DNA of 42,963 nucleotides from Pseudomonadota bacterium (GTDB lineage Bacteria; Chloroflexota; UBA5177), in contig JAJPIP010000056.1 of the NCBI GenBank assembly GCA_021324655.1, positions 1-42,963 on the forward strand. Direction: 5' to 3'. The notes below the pieces were generated by a model. The model was given only the letters and a program-made list of their open reading frames with translations, searched no databases and was not told the origin of the DNA. A program made the position numbers and the translations under genes. Positions 20,115 to 27,818 of the stretch are shown piece by piece; position 1 is the stretch's first letter, and each line of letters begins with the position of its first letter.

Positions 20115-20645
20115 ATGATCAAACGACAGCTTCTCGCCTTACTGCTCATTGTCGGTGTTTTGACCGCCGTCACCCCCGCGACCGGCGCGTCGGCGGCATC
20201 AATCCCGCGCGCGCACGCCGCCGTGGTCATGGACCACCCGCACTTCCTCGATAAGACGCGGTTCCTTCTGCATACGGGTGCCGCGTTCTACGCCTTTCAT
20301 CACTGGGTGATCCGCGTCTGGCAGCAGGGCGGCTTCAAGAAGGGAGCGAAGCACCGCGTCAGCAACATCATCAAAGCCGGCATCGCGACGCTTTTCGCCG
20401 CACACGAGTTGCAGGTGGCATACAACATCGCAAAGAAGAGCAACAGCAAAACGTTGCATGCCATCATTGCGCCGGTGCAGAAGCTGCTGAGCATCGCCCA
20501 GCGCGCCGGTAGCAGCCTGAGGCACGGCAATTACAACGCGTCGGATGTCCAGACGATGTCGCACGATGTATCGTCCCTGGCATCGACAGCGGCCAGTGCG
20601 GGCATACCGATCAGGGATATCGTGACGCCTATTGCCGGCCTCTAA
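20115..20645 (+). CDS. unknown exported helical protein, 176 aa
   Basis: ATG 20115 has GGAGGGA 4-5 nt upstream. The signal peptide (MIKRQLLALLLIVGVLTAVTP, cut near ASAAS) is clear. The mature ~145 residues are helical and basic, with HHWVIRVWQQGGFKKGAKHRV, IKAGIATLFAAHELQVAYNI, AKKSNSKTLHAIIAPVQKL and a Ser-rich tail. No Cys and no known motif. The alternating basic-amphipathic helices could bind an acidic polymer or membrane. I cannot assign a family. The same strand and a 134-nt gap from the DUF916 gene, plus a terminator just after it, suggest it is the last gene of the riboswitch-led transcript. Confidence 0.7.
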   Translation: MIKRQLLALLLIVGVLTAVTPATGASAASIPRAHAAVVMDHPHFLDKTRFLLHTGAAFYAFHHWVIRVWQQGGFKKGAKHRVSNIIKAGIATLFAAHELQVAYNIAKKSNSKTLHAIIAPVQKLLSIAQRAGSSLRHGNYNASDVQTMSHDVSSLASTAASAGIPIRDIVTPIAGL

Positions 20646-20669
20646 AGACGTAACCGGCCGCCAGCACGC

Positions 20670-20707
20670 TGAGGCCCTTCGTTCGGTCTAAAGGACGAAG
20701 GGCCTCA
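20670..20707 (+). terminator. 13-bp hairpin terminator after the WxL cluster
   Basis: TGAGGCCCTTCGT (20670-20682) pairs perfectly with ACGAAGGGCCTCA (20695-20707) around a 12-nt loop, 25 nt after the stop of the unknown exported gene. It lacks a long T-tract. It probably separates that transcript from the GH5 gene, so the GH5 enzyme may have its own promoter. Confidence 0.65.
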
Positions 20708-20794
20708 TCATGCCCGGGGCCACCGACCTTGCGTGCCGCCCAACTGCCTGTCTAGAGTGGCAAGATGAGTCTCCGTCGCCGGGACGGAGACACG

Positions 20795-22036
20795 ATGGGG
20801 ATAGGGCAAGGGATGATGATACGTCGTGTTGTGTCGGGCGTGTCCATTGTGATGATGGTCACCGTAGCCATGATCAGTTCTCTGCGCACCGGGCATAGTG
20901 CTCAGGCGGCCGCTGCCGTCACCGGACTCACCGTCCAGGGTAATCAGATCGTGAACGGGAGCGGACAGCCGGTGCGCTTGCTCGGCGTTGATCGCTCCGG
21001 GACGGAATACGCCTGTATTCAAGGCTGGGGCATCTTCGATGGTCCCAACGACGCGACCTCGGTGCAGGCCATCGCGTCCTGGCATGTGAACGCGGTGCGC
21101 GTCCCTCTCAACGAGGACTGCTGGCTGGGCATCAACGGCGCCCCGGCCGCCTACTCTGGGTCCAATTACCAGCAAGCCATCGTCAACTACGTCAATCTGC
21201 TCAACCAGTACGGCATGGCGGTCATTCTCGATCTGCACTGGAATGCGCCGGGCACGACGCAGGCGACCGGTCAGGAGCCGATGCCCGATCAGGACCACGC
21301 GCCCGCCTTCTGGCAGTCGGTCGCCACGACGTTTGCCGGCAACAGTTCGGTGATCTTCGACCTGTACAACGAGCCGTATCCTGACTCCAATCAAGACACC
21401 ACTGCTGCCTGGACGTGCTGGCTGAACGGCGGCACCTGTCCCGGCGTCTCCTTCCCGGCGGCCGGCATGCAGGAGCTGGTGAACACCGTCCGGGCGACCG
21501 GCGCCAAGAACATCATCATGCTGGGCGGCGTGGAATACTCCAACAGTCTCAGTCAGTGGCTCAGCTACGAGCCCTCCGATCCGCTGAACAACCTCGCCGC
21601 CTCCTGGCACTCCTACAACTTCAACGTCTGCAACACGTCGACCTGCTGGAACAATCAGGTCGCGCCGGTCGCGCAGAAGGTTCCGGTCATCACCGGCGAG
21701 ATCGGGGAGAACGACTGCGCCGACGGCTACATCGATCCGTTGATGTCGTGGATGGATAGCCACGGAATCAGCTATCTCGGCTGGACGTGGGATACCTGGA
21801 ACTGCTCGAGCGGACCGGCCCTCATTTCGGACTACACCGGCACGCCCACCAATTTCGGTCTTGGATTCCAGCAGCACCTGGCGGCTCTGGCCGGCGCGAG
21901 CCCAACGGCAACCTCAGCCGCCAGTCCGACCACCACGCCGCGTCCGACGTCGACGTCCACTCCGACCGCGACGGCTATCCCTCCGACGAAGACGCCGTTG
22001 CCGACCGCGACCCCCAAGCCCCACGGCCACAAGTAA
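20795..22036 (+). CDS. secreted GH5-family glycoside hydrolase (cellulase-like)
   Basis: 413 aa from ATG 20795, chosen for GGAG 5 nt upstream. ATG 20765 is the alternative, but a 7-bp hairpin (20771-20789) follows it and it has no SD. A signal peptide with core SIVMMVTVAMISSL precedes AQAAAA. The catalytic region is a GH5 (beta/alpha)8 barrel: VNAVRVPLNEDCW, AVILDLHWNAPG, DLYNEPYPD (acid/base Glu), WHSYNFN and ITGEIGEND (nucleophile Glu), then YLGWTWDTWN. The last ~45 residues are a Pro/Thr/Ser-rich tail (SPTTTPRPTSTSTPTATA) ending PHGHK, like a linker with no module after it. The substrate is likely a beta-1,4-glucan or similar. It follows the c-di-GMP-controlled cluster on the same strand. 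Confidence 0.88.
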   Translation: MGIGQGMMIRRVVSGVSIVMMVTVAMISSLRTGHSAQAAAAVTGLTVQGNQIVNGSGQPVRLLGVDRSGTEYACIQGWGIFDGPNDATSVQAIASWHVNAVRVPLNEDCWLGINGAPAAYSGSNYQQAIVNYVNLLNQYGMAVILDLHWNAPGTTQATGQEPMPDQDHAPAFWQSVATTFAGNSSVIFDLYNEPYPDSNQDTTAAWTCWLNGGTCPGVSFPAAGMQELVNTVRATGAKNIIMLGGVEYSNSLSQWLSYEPSDPLNNLAASWHSYNFNVCNTSTCWNNQVAPVAQKVPVITGEIGENDCADGYIDPLMSWMDSHGISYLGWTWDTWNCSSGPALISDYTGTPTNFGLGFQQHLAALAGASPTATSAASPTTTPRPTSTSTPTATAIPPTKTPLPTATPKPHGHK

Positions 22037-22103
22037 ACCCGACCGGCGCCGTCACGTCGGCCACCACTCCCTGCCGGGCGTGCGATAGCATGACGACGCG
22101 CAA

Positions 22104-22131
22104 CGGGCGAGATCCGGGCGCGTCTCGCCCG
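22104..22131. terminator. hairpin between convergent GH5 and rnc genes
   Basis: CGGGCGAGA (22104-22112) pairs perfectly with TCTCGCCCG (22123-22131) around a 10-nt loop. It lies 68 nt past the GH5 stop and just after the rnc stop on the other strand, so it may serve both. T is sparse on both sides (CCTTTC). Confidence 0.55.
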
Positions 22132-22138
22132 CCTTTCG

Positions 22139-22963
22139 CTACCCGGAGGCCCGCTCGCCCTGCTGGAGCTGCGCCAGGGCCTGCTCGGCGGCGGCTTGCT
22201 CGGCAGCGCGCTTGCTGCGTTCGGTGCCCCGGCCCAGGACCCGCGGTCCGACCCGCACTTCGACCCTGAATGACTTGGCGTGGTCCGGGCCCGACTCCTC
22301 GAGGACGTGGTAGGTCGGCGTCTGCTGCCATGTGCCCTGCACCAATTCCTGCAAGACCGATTTCGCGTTGCGGTGGGTGCGGGTGGCGACGACGTGCTCC
22401 AGCTCAGGCTCGATGAACCCGAGGGCGAAGCGTTCCGCGGTCTCATAGCCCTGATCCTCGTAAATGGCAGCCAGGACCGCTTCGAAGGCACAGGCAAGGC
22501 CGCCCGTGCGCTGCCGCCCCTTGCTCATCTCTTCCCCCCGGCCCAGGAGAAGGTACTCACCCAGGTTGATCGCCTGGGCGTAGCGAGCCAATGATTCCGT
22601 ACGCACCAGGGCGGAGCGCAGATTCGTCAGGTTCCCTTCGTCCCCTTCCGGGAAGCGATGAAAGAGGAATTTGGCGCTGACAATCCCGAGTACCGCATCG
22701 CCGAGAAATTCCAGCCGCTCGTTCGATGGCCACGCCTGCTCGATCTCGTTGAGGTAGGAGCGGTGCGTGAGCGCCTCGCGCAAGATCTCCGGATTATGGA
22801 ACCGGAGATCGATCGCCTGCTGAAAGGCCTCCACGCGTGCTTCGCTGCCCAGGCTTCGGGGCAGAGCCACCGGTGCCGGCGCCGGGGAAGGGGGGTCAGA
22901 TAGGGGACGAGAGCGTAGTCTGGTAAGTCGGGATCGAAGCGTCTCGGTCAGGCCACGTGTCAT
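22139..22963 (-). CDS. rnc: ribonuclease III
   Basis: 274 aa. The nuclease domain (residues ~45-170) has the signature NERLEFLGDAVLGIV with the catalytic Glu and Asp, ALTHRSYLNE at the start of the fold and FEAVLAAIYEDQGYE carrying the last acidic pair. The dsRNA-binding domain (~195-265) reads NAKSVLQELVQG ... KSFRVEVRVGPRVLGRGTERSKRAAEQAAAEQAL. RNase III cleaves double-stranded RNA in rRNA maturation and mRNA decay. The N-terminal ~40 residues are a Pro/Ser/Arg-rich extension. TAAAAT (22975-22970) lies only 6 nt before the ATG with no SD, which points to a leaderless transcript. It is divergent from the FmdB-like gene. Confidence 0.95.
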   Translation of the reverse strand: MTRGLTETLRSRLTRLRSRPLSDPPSPAPAPVALPRSLGSEARVEAFQQAIDLRFHNPEILREALTHRSYLNEIEQAWPSNERLEFLGDAVLGIVSAKFLFHRFPEGDEGNLTNLRSALVRTESLARYAQAINLGEYLLLGRGEEMSKGRQRTGGLACAFEAVLAAIYEDQGYETAERFALGFIEPELEHVVATRTHRNAKSVLQELVQGTWQQTPTYHVLEESGPDHAKSFRVEVRVGPRVLGRGTERSKRAAEQAAAEQALAQLQQGERASG

Positions 22964-22969
22964 CCGGTC

Positions 22970-22997
22970 ATTTTACCAGCGCGATCTGGCGTACAAT
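22970..22997. promoter_or_regulatory. divergent promoters of rnc (minus) and the FmdB-like gene (plus)
   Basis: On the minus strand TAAAAT (22975-22970) ends 6 nt before the rnc ATG, with TTGTAC (22996-22991) 15 bp upstream as the best -35. On the plus strand TACAAT (22992-22997) would start transcription near 23004, just before the GGAGGA SD of the FmdB-like gene. The two elements overlap, so only one direction is likely to fire at a time. Confidence 0.5.
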
Positions 22998-23015
22998 CGT
23001 GCCTGGAGGAATCCG

Positions 23016-23240
23016 ATGCCCCTCTACGAATACCATTGCTCCGACTGCGACACACGCTTCGACGCGCTCGTCCGCAACCTGGCGGTCGCCGATGAGGTCA
23101 GTTGCCGGCACTGCTCGGGTGACAATGTGCAGCGCCTCGTGTCCTCCTTTGGCACCGTCGGCGGATACGACGATCAGATGACGGCGGAGCAGGCCCGCAC
23201 CGGCGGTTGCTGCGGCGGAGCTTGCGGCTGCGGACACTGA
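23016..23240 (+). CDS. FmdB-family zinc-ribbon protein
   Basis: 74 aa, with GGAGGA 5 nt before the ATG. It begins MPLYEYHCSDCDTRFDALV and continues SCRHCSGDNVQRLVSSF, the standard FmdB layout with two CxxC knuckles for Zn. The tail is Gly/Cys-rich (TGGCCGGACGCGH), which is common in the family. The family was named from an operon regulator of formamidase/acetamidase genes, but most members are of unconfirmed function. There is no amidase gene nearby, so a regulatory role for that pathway cannot be inferred here. Confidence 0.92.
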   Translation: MPLYEYHCSDCDTRFDALVRNLAVADEVSCRHCSGDNVQRLVSSFGTVGGYDDQMTAEQARTGGCCGGACGCGH

Positions 23241-23254
23241 TCGCCGCGTTGCCG

Positions 23255-23761
23255 CTACCCCTCTCGCCCGCCGCCCGGTAGCTGCGGTCCCTGCCCCTGG
23301 CGCTGCTGGTCATCGGGCACCACACCCAGCGCCGTCGCCAGGTCGATCTGGTGATCCTGTTCTTGCGTGATAATCTCCTGCAGTGTTTCGGCCAGCGCAA
23401 ATTCGCCGAGCGCCTGTGCCTGGCGTATCCGGCCCCGATAGTTCTCGATCGTGAAATCTTCCGCTTTCAGGTCGAACCACAGCATGTCCTCGTTGCTTTC
23501 CGACGTCCAGATGTCCTGTGGCTGGTGGGTGGGATAAGCGCCGAAATAGTCGAGCTGCCGCGCGATCTTGAGGGCGTGGTCCAGTTCCTGGTGCGCATGC
23601 ACTTCCAGCTGCTCGGCAATGGACATGTATTTGGCGCGATCCAGCACCTGGCTGAAGATGACGTACTGGATGATCGCCTTGTACTCACGGGCGAGGTCTT
23701 CTTGTAGTCCCTGGACCAACTCGTCTCTCGTGACGTTTTCTTGACTTGGGGCGTTGCTCAT
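23255..23761 (-). CDS. bacterioferritin/ferritin-like protein
   Basis: 168 aa from ATG 23761, selected for GGAGG 6 nt upstream; the frame is open further, but the extra 37 residues are poor. The helices carry diiron-type ligands: REYKAIIQYVIFSQVL (helix 1 Glu), SIAEQLEVHAHQELDHALK with the E-x-x-H spacing (helix 2), GEFALAETLQEIITQEQDHQ with Glu and E-x-x-H (helix 4). All four ligand positions of a ferritin-like diiron site appear present. The C-terminus is Gln/Gly-rich (QQRQGQGPQLPGGG). It may store iron or protect DNA/cells from peroxide. It is distinct from the exported ferritin-like protein at 2412. It lies downstream of the DUF2344 gene. Confidence 0.82.
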   Translation of the reverse strand: MSNAPSQENVTRDELVQGLQEDLAREYKAIIQYVIFSQVLDRAKYMSIAEQLEVHAHQELDHALKIARQLDYFGAYPTHQPQDIWTSESNEDMLWFDLKAEDFTIENYRGRIRQAQALGEFALAETLQEIITQEQDHQIDLATALGVVPDDQQRQGQGPQLPGGGREG

Positions 23762-23864
23762 GCCGGCCTCCGTCTCAGTGATTGCGGAAATCTCTGTGCA
23801 AGTCTCTTGCCGAGGCGTCTTCTCCGGTCGCGGTGCCGTCTGCGACCCCTGCCCCCGGACTGCC

Positions 23865-24494
23865 TCATCCATTCAGCACGAGGCGTTCGCGTGTGATCAG
23901 CACGGTCGGGGGGTCTATGCCTACCGCGCGCAGGACGTGTTCGGGACGGACTCCTCCGGCCGAGCCCAGCGCTAACTCGACGTGAAGGTCCTCACCGTCG
24001 ACGGATGCTGACAGAATCAGGGGACGGATGTCGCGGCGGCGGATCCGACCCCCGTGATCCTCTTCGATCTCGATCGTTTGGCGCGACATCAGGTCGCGCA
24101 GACGCTGCTCCAGACCAGGAACGAGTCCGCATCGGATGCGGAACCGGGCACTGCGCAACTCGGCAGCTGCCGGATGCCGGCCGGCCGGCATCTCCTCGAC
24201 CTCGAGGATGGTAATGCCGTCGGGAACCGAGCGCTGCAGGAGTTCTCTGACGCCGGCCTGCTCGACACGATCACGCAGGGTGATCTCGAGAATCTCGCGC
24301 TCCCCGATGTGGCCGACGCCGAGTGGGGCGGCGAGCGACATGCGCGGACGCGGATTGAAGCCTTCCGACAGCTCGAGGGGAAGCGCGGCCCGACGCAGCG
24401 AGTATTGCAGGGTTGAAAGGAGATCGAGATGAGACAGGAAGCGCGCTTCGCGCCCCTTGCGGAAGAGGATCCGGAGACGTTGCCGCTCGCTCAT
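23865..24494 (-). CDS. DUF2344 protein (TIGR03936 family, radical-SAM-linked)
   Basis: 209 aa. The start SERQRLRILFRKGREARFLSHLDLL and the downstream RRAALPLELSEGFNPRPRMSLAAPLGVG are the hallmark of this family. It is usually encoded next to, or fused to, a B12-binding radical-SAM protein, with a suggested role in RNA modification. Here no radical-SAM gene is adjacent. Instead its ATG overlaps the mnmE stop by 4 bp, so it is coupled to a tRNA-modification GTPase. That context supports, but does not prove, a role in RNA modification. Confidence 0.85.
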   Translation of the reverse strand: MSERQRLRILFRKGREARFLSHLDLLSTLQYSLRRAALPLELSEGFNPRPRMSLAAPLGVGHIGEREILEITLRDRVEQAGVRELLQRSVPDGITILEVEEMPAGRHPAAAELRSARFRIRCGLVPGLEQRLRDLMSRQTIEIEEDHGGRIRRRDIRPLILSASVDGEDLHVELALGSAGGVRPEHVLRAVGIDPPTVLITRERLVLNG

Positions 24495-25858
24495 TTGCCG
24501 ATGCAGAACTCGCGGAAGATGCGGTCGAGGAGCTCGTCGTCCACGTTGTCGCCGGTGATCTCGCCGAGGGCATCGGCGGCGGCACGCAAATCGAAAGAGA
24601 CGAGATCGATGGGCGTTTCGGCGTCAAGAGCATCGCCGGCCAGCTGGAGGGCGGCGAGGGCCCGGCGAAGGGCGTCCGCATGGCGGACATTGCCCGCCAC
24701 GACCGCCTCGCGATGCCCGCCCAGCACGGCGTCGGCGAGGGCTTCACGCAGGCCGTCCAACCCTCCCGGAGCGACTGCGCTGCTCTCGACCACGGCGGCC
24801 GGGGCCAGGAGCCGCACGATGTCGGCGGCGTCCGCGGCGGCGGGGAGGTCCGCCTTGTGGAGGGCGATGACGAGCCGCCCTTCGGCGCCCGCTGCCGCGC
24901 GCACCGCCATCTCGTCCTGGGGCGCATAGGGACGGGAGCGATCGAGGACGAGGAGGATGACGTCGGCCACGGACAGCGCCCGGTGCCCCCGCTCGATGCC
25001 GATCCCTTCCACCACATCGTCGGTCTCCGTCATGCCGGCGGTATCGACGGCACGGATCGGGATGCCGCGGATCGACAGCGTCTCCTCGACCGTGTCGCGG
25101 GTTGTGCCGGGAATCGGAGTGACGATGGAGCGTTCCAGACCCAGCAGGCCGTTCATGATGCTCGACTTCCCGACGTTTGGGCTGCCGACGATCGCCAGAG
25201 TGGCTCCTTCACGGAGGATGATACCGCCCTCTGTTCCGTCGATGATGAGCTGGAGGCGGGTGGCGATGTCTTTGAGATGCCGGCGTGTCTCTCGGTCGGC
25301 TCGCGGCGGGATGTCGTCTTCCACGAAGTCGACCATCGCCTCGAGATGCGCCACGATCCCGACCAGCTCGTGACGCAGGGGGCCGAGCAAGCGCGTCAGA
25401 CTGCCGGCCAGACCGTCCATCGCCAGATCGAGACCGGCACTGCCGCGTGCCCGCACCACGTCCAGGACGGCCTCGGCTTGAGTGAGATCGAGGCGGCCGT
25501 TGAGGAAGGCGCGCAGGGTGAATTCGCCGGGCCGGGCGGGACGGCACCCGGCCCGGAGGCACAGGTGAACGACGCGCTCCAGAATGAGCGGATTGCCGTG
25601 GCAATGAAACTCGGCGACATCTTCTCCTGTGTAGCTGCGGGGAGCCCGCATCAGGCAGCCCATCGCGTCGTCCACGGTCCGGCCGGTCGCCGGATCGCGC
25701 ATCCTGCCATGACGCAGCCGATGGGACGGCCACCCGGCACTGAGCGTGGGGAAGAGGCGCGGCGGAAGGGAGGCCGCCAGCGGGCCGCTGGCACGCACGA
25801 TACCCACGCCGCCTTCGCCTGGTGGCGTCACCACCGCGACGATGGTGTCGCTCTCCAC
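24491..25858 (-). CDS. mnmE: tRNA uridine-5-carboxymethylaminomethyl modification GTPase MnmE
   Basis: 455 aa. The N-terminal folate-binding domain starts DTIVAVVTPPGEGGVGIVRASG. The middle helical domain is followed by the inserted G domain with G1 GSPNVGKSSIMN, switch residues TTRDTVEE, G3 DTAGM and a G4-like ALHKAD (in place of NKxD). The protein ends LLDRIFREFCIGK, the conserved C-[IV]-G-K whose Cys supports the modification chemistry. With MnmG it installs cmnm5U34 in tRNA wobble positions. The degenerate G4 (HKAD) is a minor oddity. The operon order jag-mnmE-DUF2344 is compact: 12 nt from jag, 4-bp overlap with the next gene. Confidence 0.96.
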   Translation of the reverse strand: MESDTIVAVVTPPGEGGVGIVRASGPLAASLPPRLFPTLSAGWPSHRLRHGRMRDPATGRTVDDAMGCLMRAPRSYTGEDVAEFHCHGNPLILERVVHLCLRAGCRPARPGEFTLRAFLNGRLDLTQAEAVLDVVRARGSAGLDLAMDGLAGSLTRLLGPLRHELVGIVAHLEAMVDFVEDDIPPRADRETRRHLKDIATRLQLIIDGTEGGIILREGATLAIVGSPNVGKSSIMNGLLGLERSIVTPIPGTTRDTVEETLSIRGIPIRAVDTAGMTETDDVVEGIGIERGHRALSVADVILLVLDRSRPYAPQDEMAVRAAAGAEGRLVIALHKADLPAAADAADIVRLLAPAAVVESSAVAPGGLDGLREALADAVLGGHREAVVAGNVRHADALRRALAALQLAGDALDAETPIDLVSFDLRAAADALGEITGDNVDDELLDRIFREFCIGK

Positions 25859-25870
25859 GGCCGTGCGTTT

Positions 25871-26617
25871 CTAGTGGGAGCGACGCGGCGCGATGACCAC
25901 GCGACGCGCCGGACCTTCTCCGATACTGTACGTCTCCACGTCACCACTGTCACGCAGCGCGAGGTGGATGATGCGGCGGTCGCCGGCCGGCATCGCCTCG
26001 AGGGTGAAGGGACGCCCGTTGCGGCGCACACGGTAGGCAACGCGGTCCGCCAGGGTACGGAGGGACTCTTCGCGGCGCGCTCGATAGTTCTCGACGTCGA
26101 TAACGATTCGCGGCCACTGCCGGCGGTTGCGCGAGAGGATCAGGTTGACCATGAACTGCAGCGCGGAGAGGTTGTCGCCACGCCGCCCGATGAGCACGCC
26201 TAGATTATCGCCGGAGATGGCGACCACGACCGGCTGCTCGTCTGAACGCACGGTGACATCAGCCTCGATGTTCATGGCATCGAGGAGATCATTGGTCACT
26301 TGCCGTGCCTCCTCGGCAAGGGCTTCCCGCTGTTGGGGGGTCTGGAGGACGGGAGTCTCTTCTTCGTCCTCGTCCCAGATCTCCTCGTCTTCGACGATCT
26401 CGACGGCACCCGGGCTCTCGCCGTACTGCTGGGCGCTTTCGGGTTGACGGCGCCACGCTCGAATGCGCGCATCTTCGGCCCCGATGCCGAATACGCCCCG
26501 ATTTCCGGGCGAGATCACGTCATACGCGAGGTCGTCACGGGGGACGCCGAGCGCGGCCGCCGCCTGCGCGACCGCGTCGTCGACAGTTTTCCCCGAGTAC
26601 TCAGCCGCGCCTTCCAC
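25871..26617 (-). CDS. jag: Jag/KhpB RNA-binding protein
   Basis: 248 aa. Residues ~1-50 are the Jag_N domain (EYSGKTVDDAVAQAAAALGV ... GVFGIGAEDARI). A Glu-rich linker (ENEEIWDEDEEE-like, ~70-95) follows. A KH domain with the GRRG loop (GVLIGRRGDNLSALQF, ~135-150) and a C-terminal R3H domain (IHLALRDSGDVETYSIGEG) complete the set. Jag (KhpB) binds RNA, partners with KhpA in several Gram-positives and is encoded with yidC. Here it overlaps the end of yidC by 17 bp, so the two are translationally coupled. No dnaA or origin is present nearby, although this cluster often marks oriC. Confidence 0.93.
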   Translation of the reverse strand: MEGAAEYSGKTVDDAVAQAAAALGVPRDDLAYDVISPGNRGVFGIGAEDARIRAWRRQPESAQQYGESPGAVEIVEDEEIWDEDEEETPVLQTPQQREALAEEARQVTNDLLDAMNIEADVTVRSDEQPVVVAISGDNLGVLIGRRGDNLSALQFMVNLILSRNRRQWPRIVIDVENYRARREESLRTLADRVAYRVRRNGRPFTLEAMPAGDRRIIHLALRDSGDVETYSIGEGPARRVVIAPRRSH

Positions 26618-27593
26618 TTCGTCCTCCTCTGGATCGGTTCACCTTCTTGCGCGCCCGTGCCGTGCCGCCGACGGTGCTGGTCGCATCGGTGTCGTCACCC
26701 GTCACAGAACCAGTTGAGGACGTTTTCGCAGCTTTGCCGTTGGAACTGCCCCCGTTCGGCCCGCTGCCGTTAGCACTCGGACGTGCCGGCACGGCGGGAT
26801 TCCGCGCCCAGGGAGTGGGGAGAAGACCCCACCCGGTGATCCGGTATTGAATGAGGATGCCAATGAGGGTAGATGTGACCCAGTAGAGGGAGAGACCGGA
26901 TGGATAGCGCGCGGCGAAGAAGATGATGATGAGCGGCATGAAGTTCATCAGGGAGTTCATCATCTGCTGCTGCGGATCGGCGGTGCGGGTGAGCATCATG
27001 CGAGACTGGACCCACTGCGTCACGCCGGCCAGGAGCGGCAGGATGAAAAGCGGATCGGGTTGACCCAGCCCGTGGCTCAGCCAGAGAAAGTTGGCGTGGA
27101 AGAGACTCCACACGTGCTGAGGGTTGCTCGCCATGTGCGTGACGCTGTAGCAGTGGTTCCACCACTGAGTCCAGTTCGCCGGATGGAAGTTGCCACAGGC
27201 CGATTTCGCCCAGACGGGTTTGTGGGGGTACCCGTTCGGGGCCGAGCCGAGGTGCATGAGCGCGTAAAAGAGGCCAAAGAGAATGGGAATCTGCAGGAGC
27301 ATGGGCAGACAGCCCATCGCCGGGTTGATCTTGTGCTCCTTGTAGAGAGCCATCGTGGCTTCCTGGAGCCGCTGCTTGTCCGCGCTGTGCTTCTTGCGCA
27401 ACTCCGCGATGAGCGGCTGAAGGCGCTGCATGGCCCGCGCGTTGCGGAGCTGAACGATCTGCAGGGGGGAAAGCACCAGGCGCACGAAGATCGTGAACAA
27501 GATGATGCCAATGCCGGCGCTTCCCACTGCGAGAGCGAGCCACACAACGCCCAGTTCCATGGGAGTAATGATGGGGCCGAAAATGTTTTGCAC
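26601..27593 (-). CDS. yidC: membrane protein insertase YidC/SpoIIIJ
   Basis: 330 aa. There is no large periplasmic domain, as in Gram-positive-type YidC. Helices: VVWLALAVGSAGIGIILFTI (TM1), then the coiled cytoplasmic hairpin (RNARAMQRLQPLIAELRKKH ... KEHKINPAMG), CLPMLLQIPILFGLFYALMH (TM2), a loop of about 60 residues with two Cys (CGNFHPANW ... HCYSVTHM) and three more helices. The tail (~280-330) is Ser/Gly/Lys-rich and basic (ARKKVNRSRGGRSGRRG), which helps ribosome contact. The conserved Arg in TM1 (IFVRLVLSP) is present. YidC inserts and folds membrane proteins with or without SecYEG. It is part of the rpmH operon. Confidence 0.95.
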   Translation of the reverse strand: MQNIFGPIITPMELGVVWLALAVGSAGIGIILFTIFVRLVLSPLQIVQLRNARAMQRLQPLIAELRKKHSADKQRLQEATMALYKEHKINPAMGCLPMLLQIPILFGLFYALMHLGSAPNGYPHKPVWAKSACGNFHPANWTQWWNHCYSVTHMASNPQHVWSLFHANFLWLSHGLGQPDPLFILPLLAGVTQWVQSRMMLTRTADPQQQMMNSLMNFMPLIIIFFAARYPSGLSLYWVTSTLIGILIQYRITGWGLLPTPWARNPAVPARPSANGSGPNGGSSNGKAAKTSSTGSVTGDDTDATSTVGGTARARKKVNRSRGGRSGRRG

Positions 27594-27608
27594 CTGAAGA
27601 CTCCAGTC

Positions 27609-27818
27609 TTACGGGACGGGATCGTAGCCGCCGGGATGGAAGGGGTGGCAGCGCGCGATGCGCCGGACACCCATCCATGCTCCGCGGGCCACCCCGTACC
27701 TCTCGATCGCCTGCCGCGCGTACTCCGAGCAGGACGGTTCGTAGCGGCAGGCGGGACCGAGGAGCGGCGAGATGAGCCGCTGATACACCACTATAAGGCC
27801 GATGACAACGCTACGCAT
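27609..27818 (-). CDS. yidD: membrane protein insertion efficiency factor YidD
   Basis: 69 aa from ATG 27818. The longer open frame (to 27920) overlaps rnpA and reads as nonsense, whereas [20 protein letters not shown] begins exactly like YidD. The conserved block [19 protein letters not shown] (three Cys counting downstream), [24 protein letters not shown] completes the family pattern. YidD is a small amphipathic protein of the inner membrane that assists YidC. The gene overlaps the 3' end of rnpA by 8 bp. Confidence 0.95.
   Translation of the reverse strand: MRSVVIGLIVVYQRLISPLLGPACRYEPSCSEYARQAIERYGVARGAWMGVRRIARCHPFHPGGYDPVP

Noticed and set aside
20036-20254. 72-codon frame with a good GAAAGGAAG SD
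   Set aside because: The translation is Arg-rich nonsense and it overlaps the signal-peptide-bearing gene at 20115 in another frame.
24413-26203. Very long open frame on the plus strand (about 596 codons)
   Set aside because: It is antisense to mnmE and jag, whose families are certain; its translation is Arg/Gly/His/Asp-rich shadow sequence typical of GC-rich DNA.
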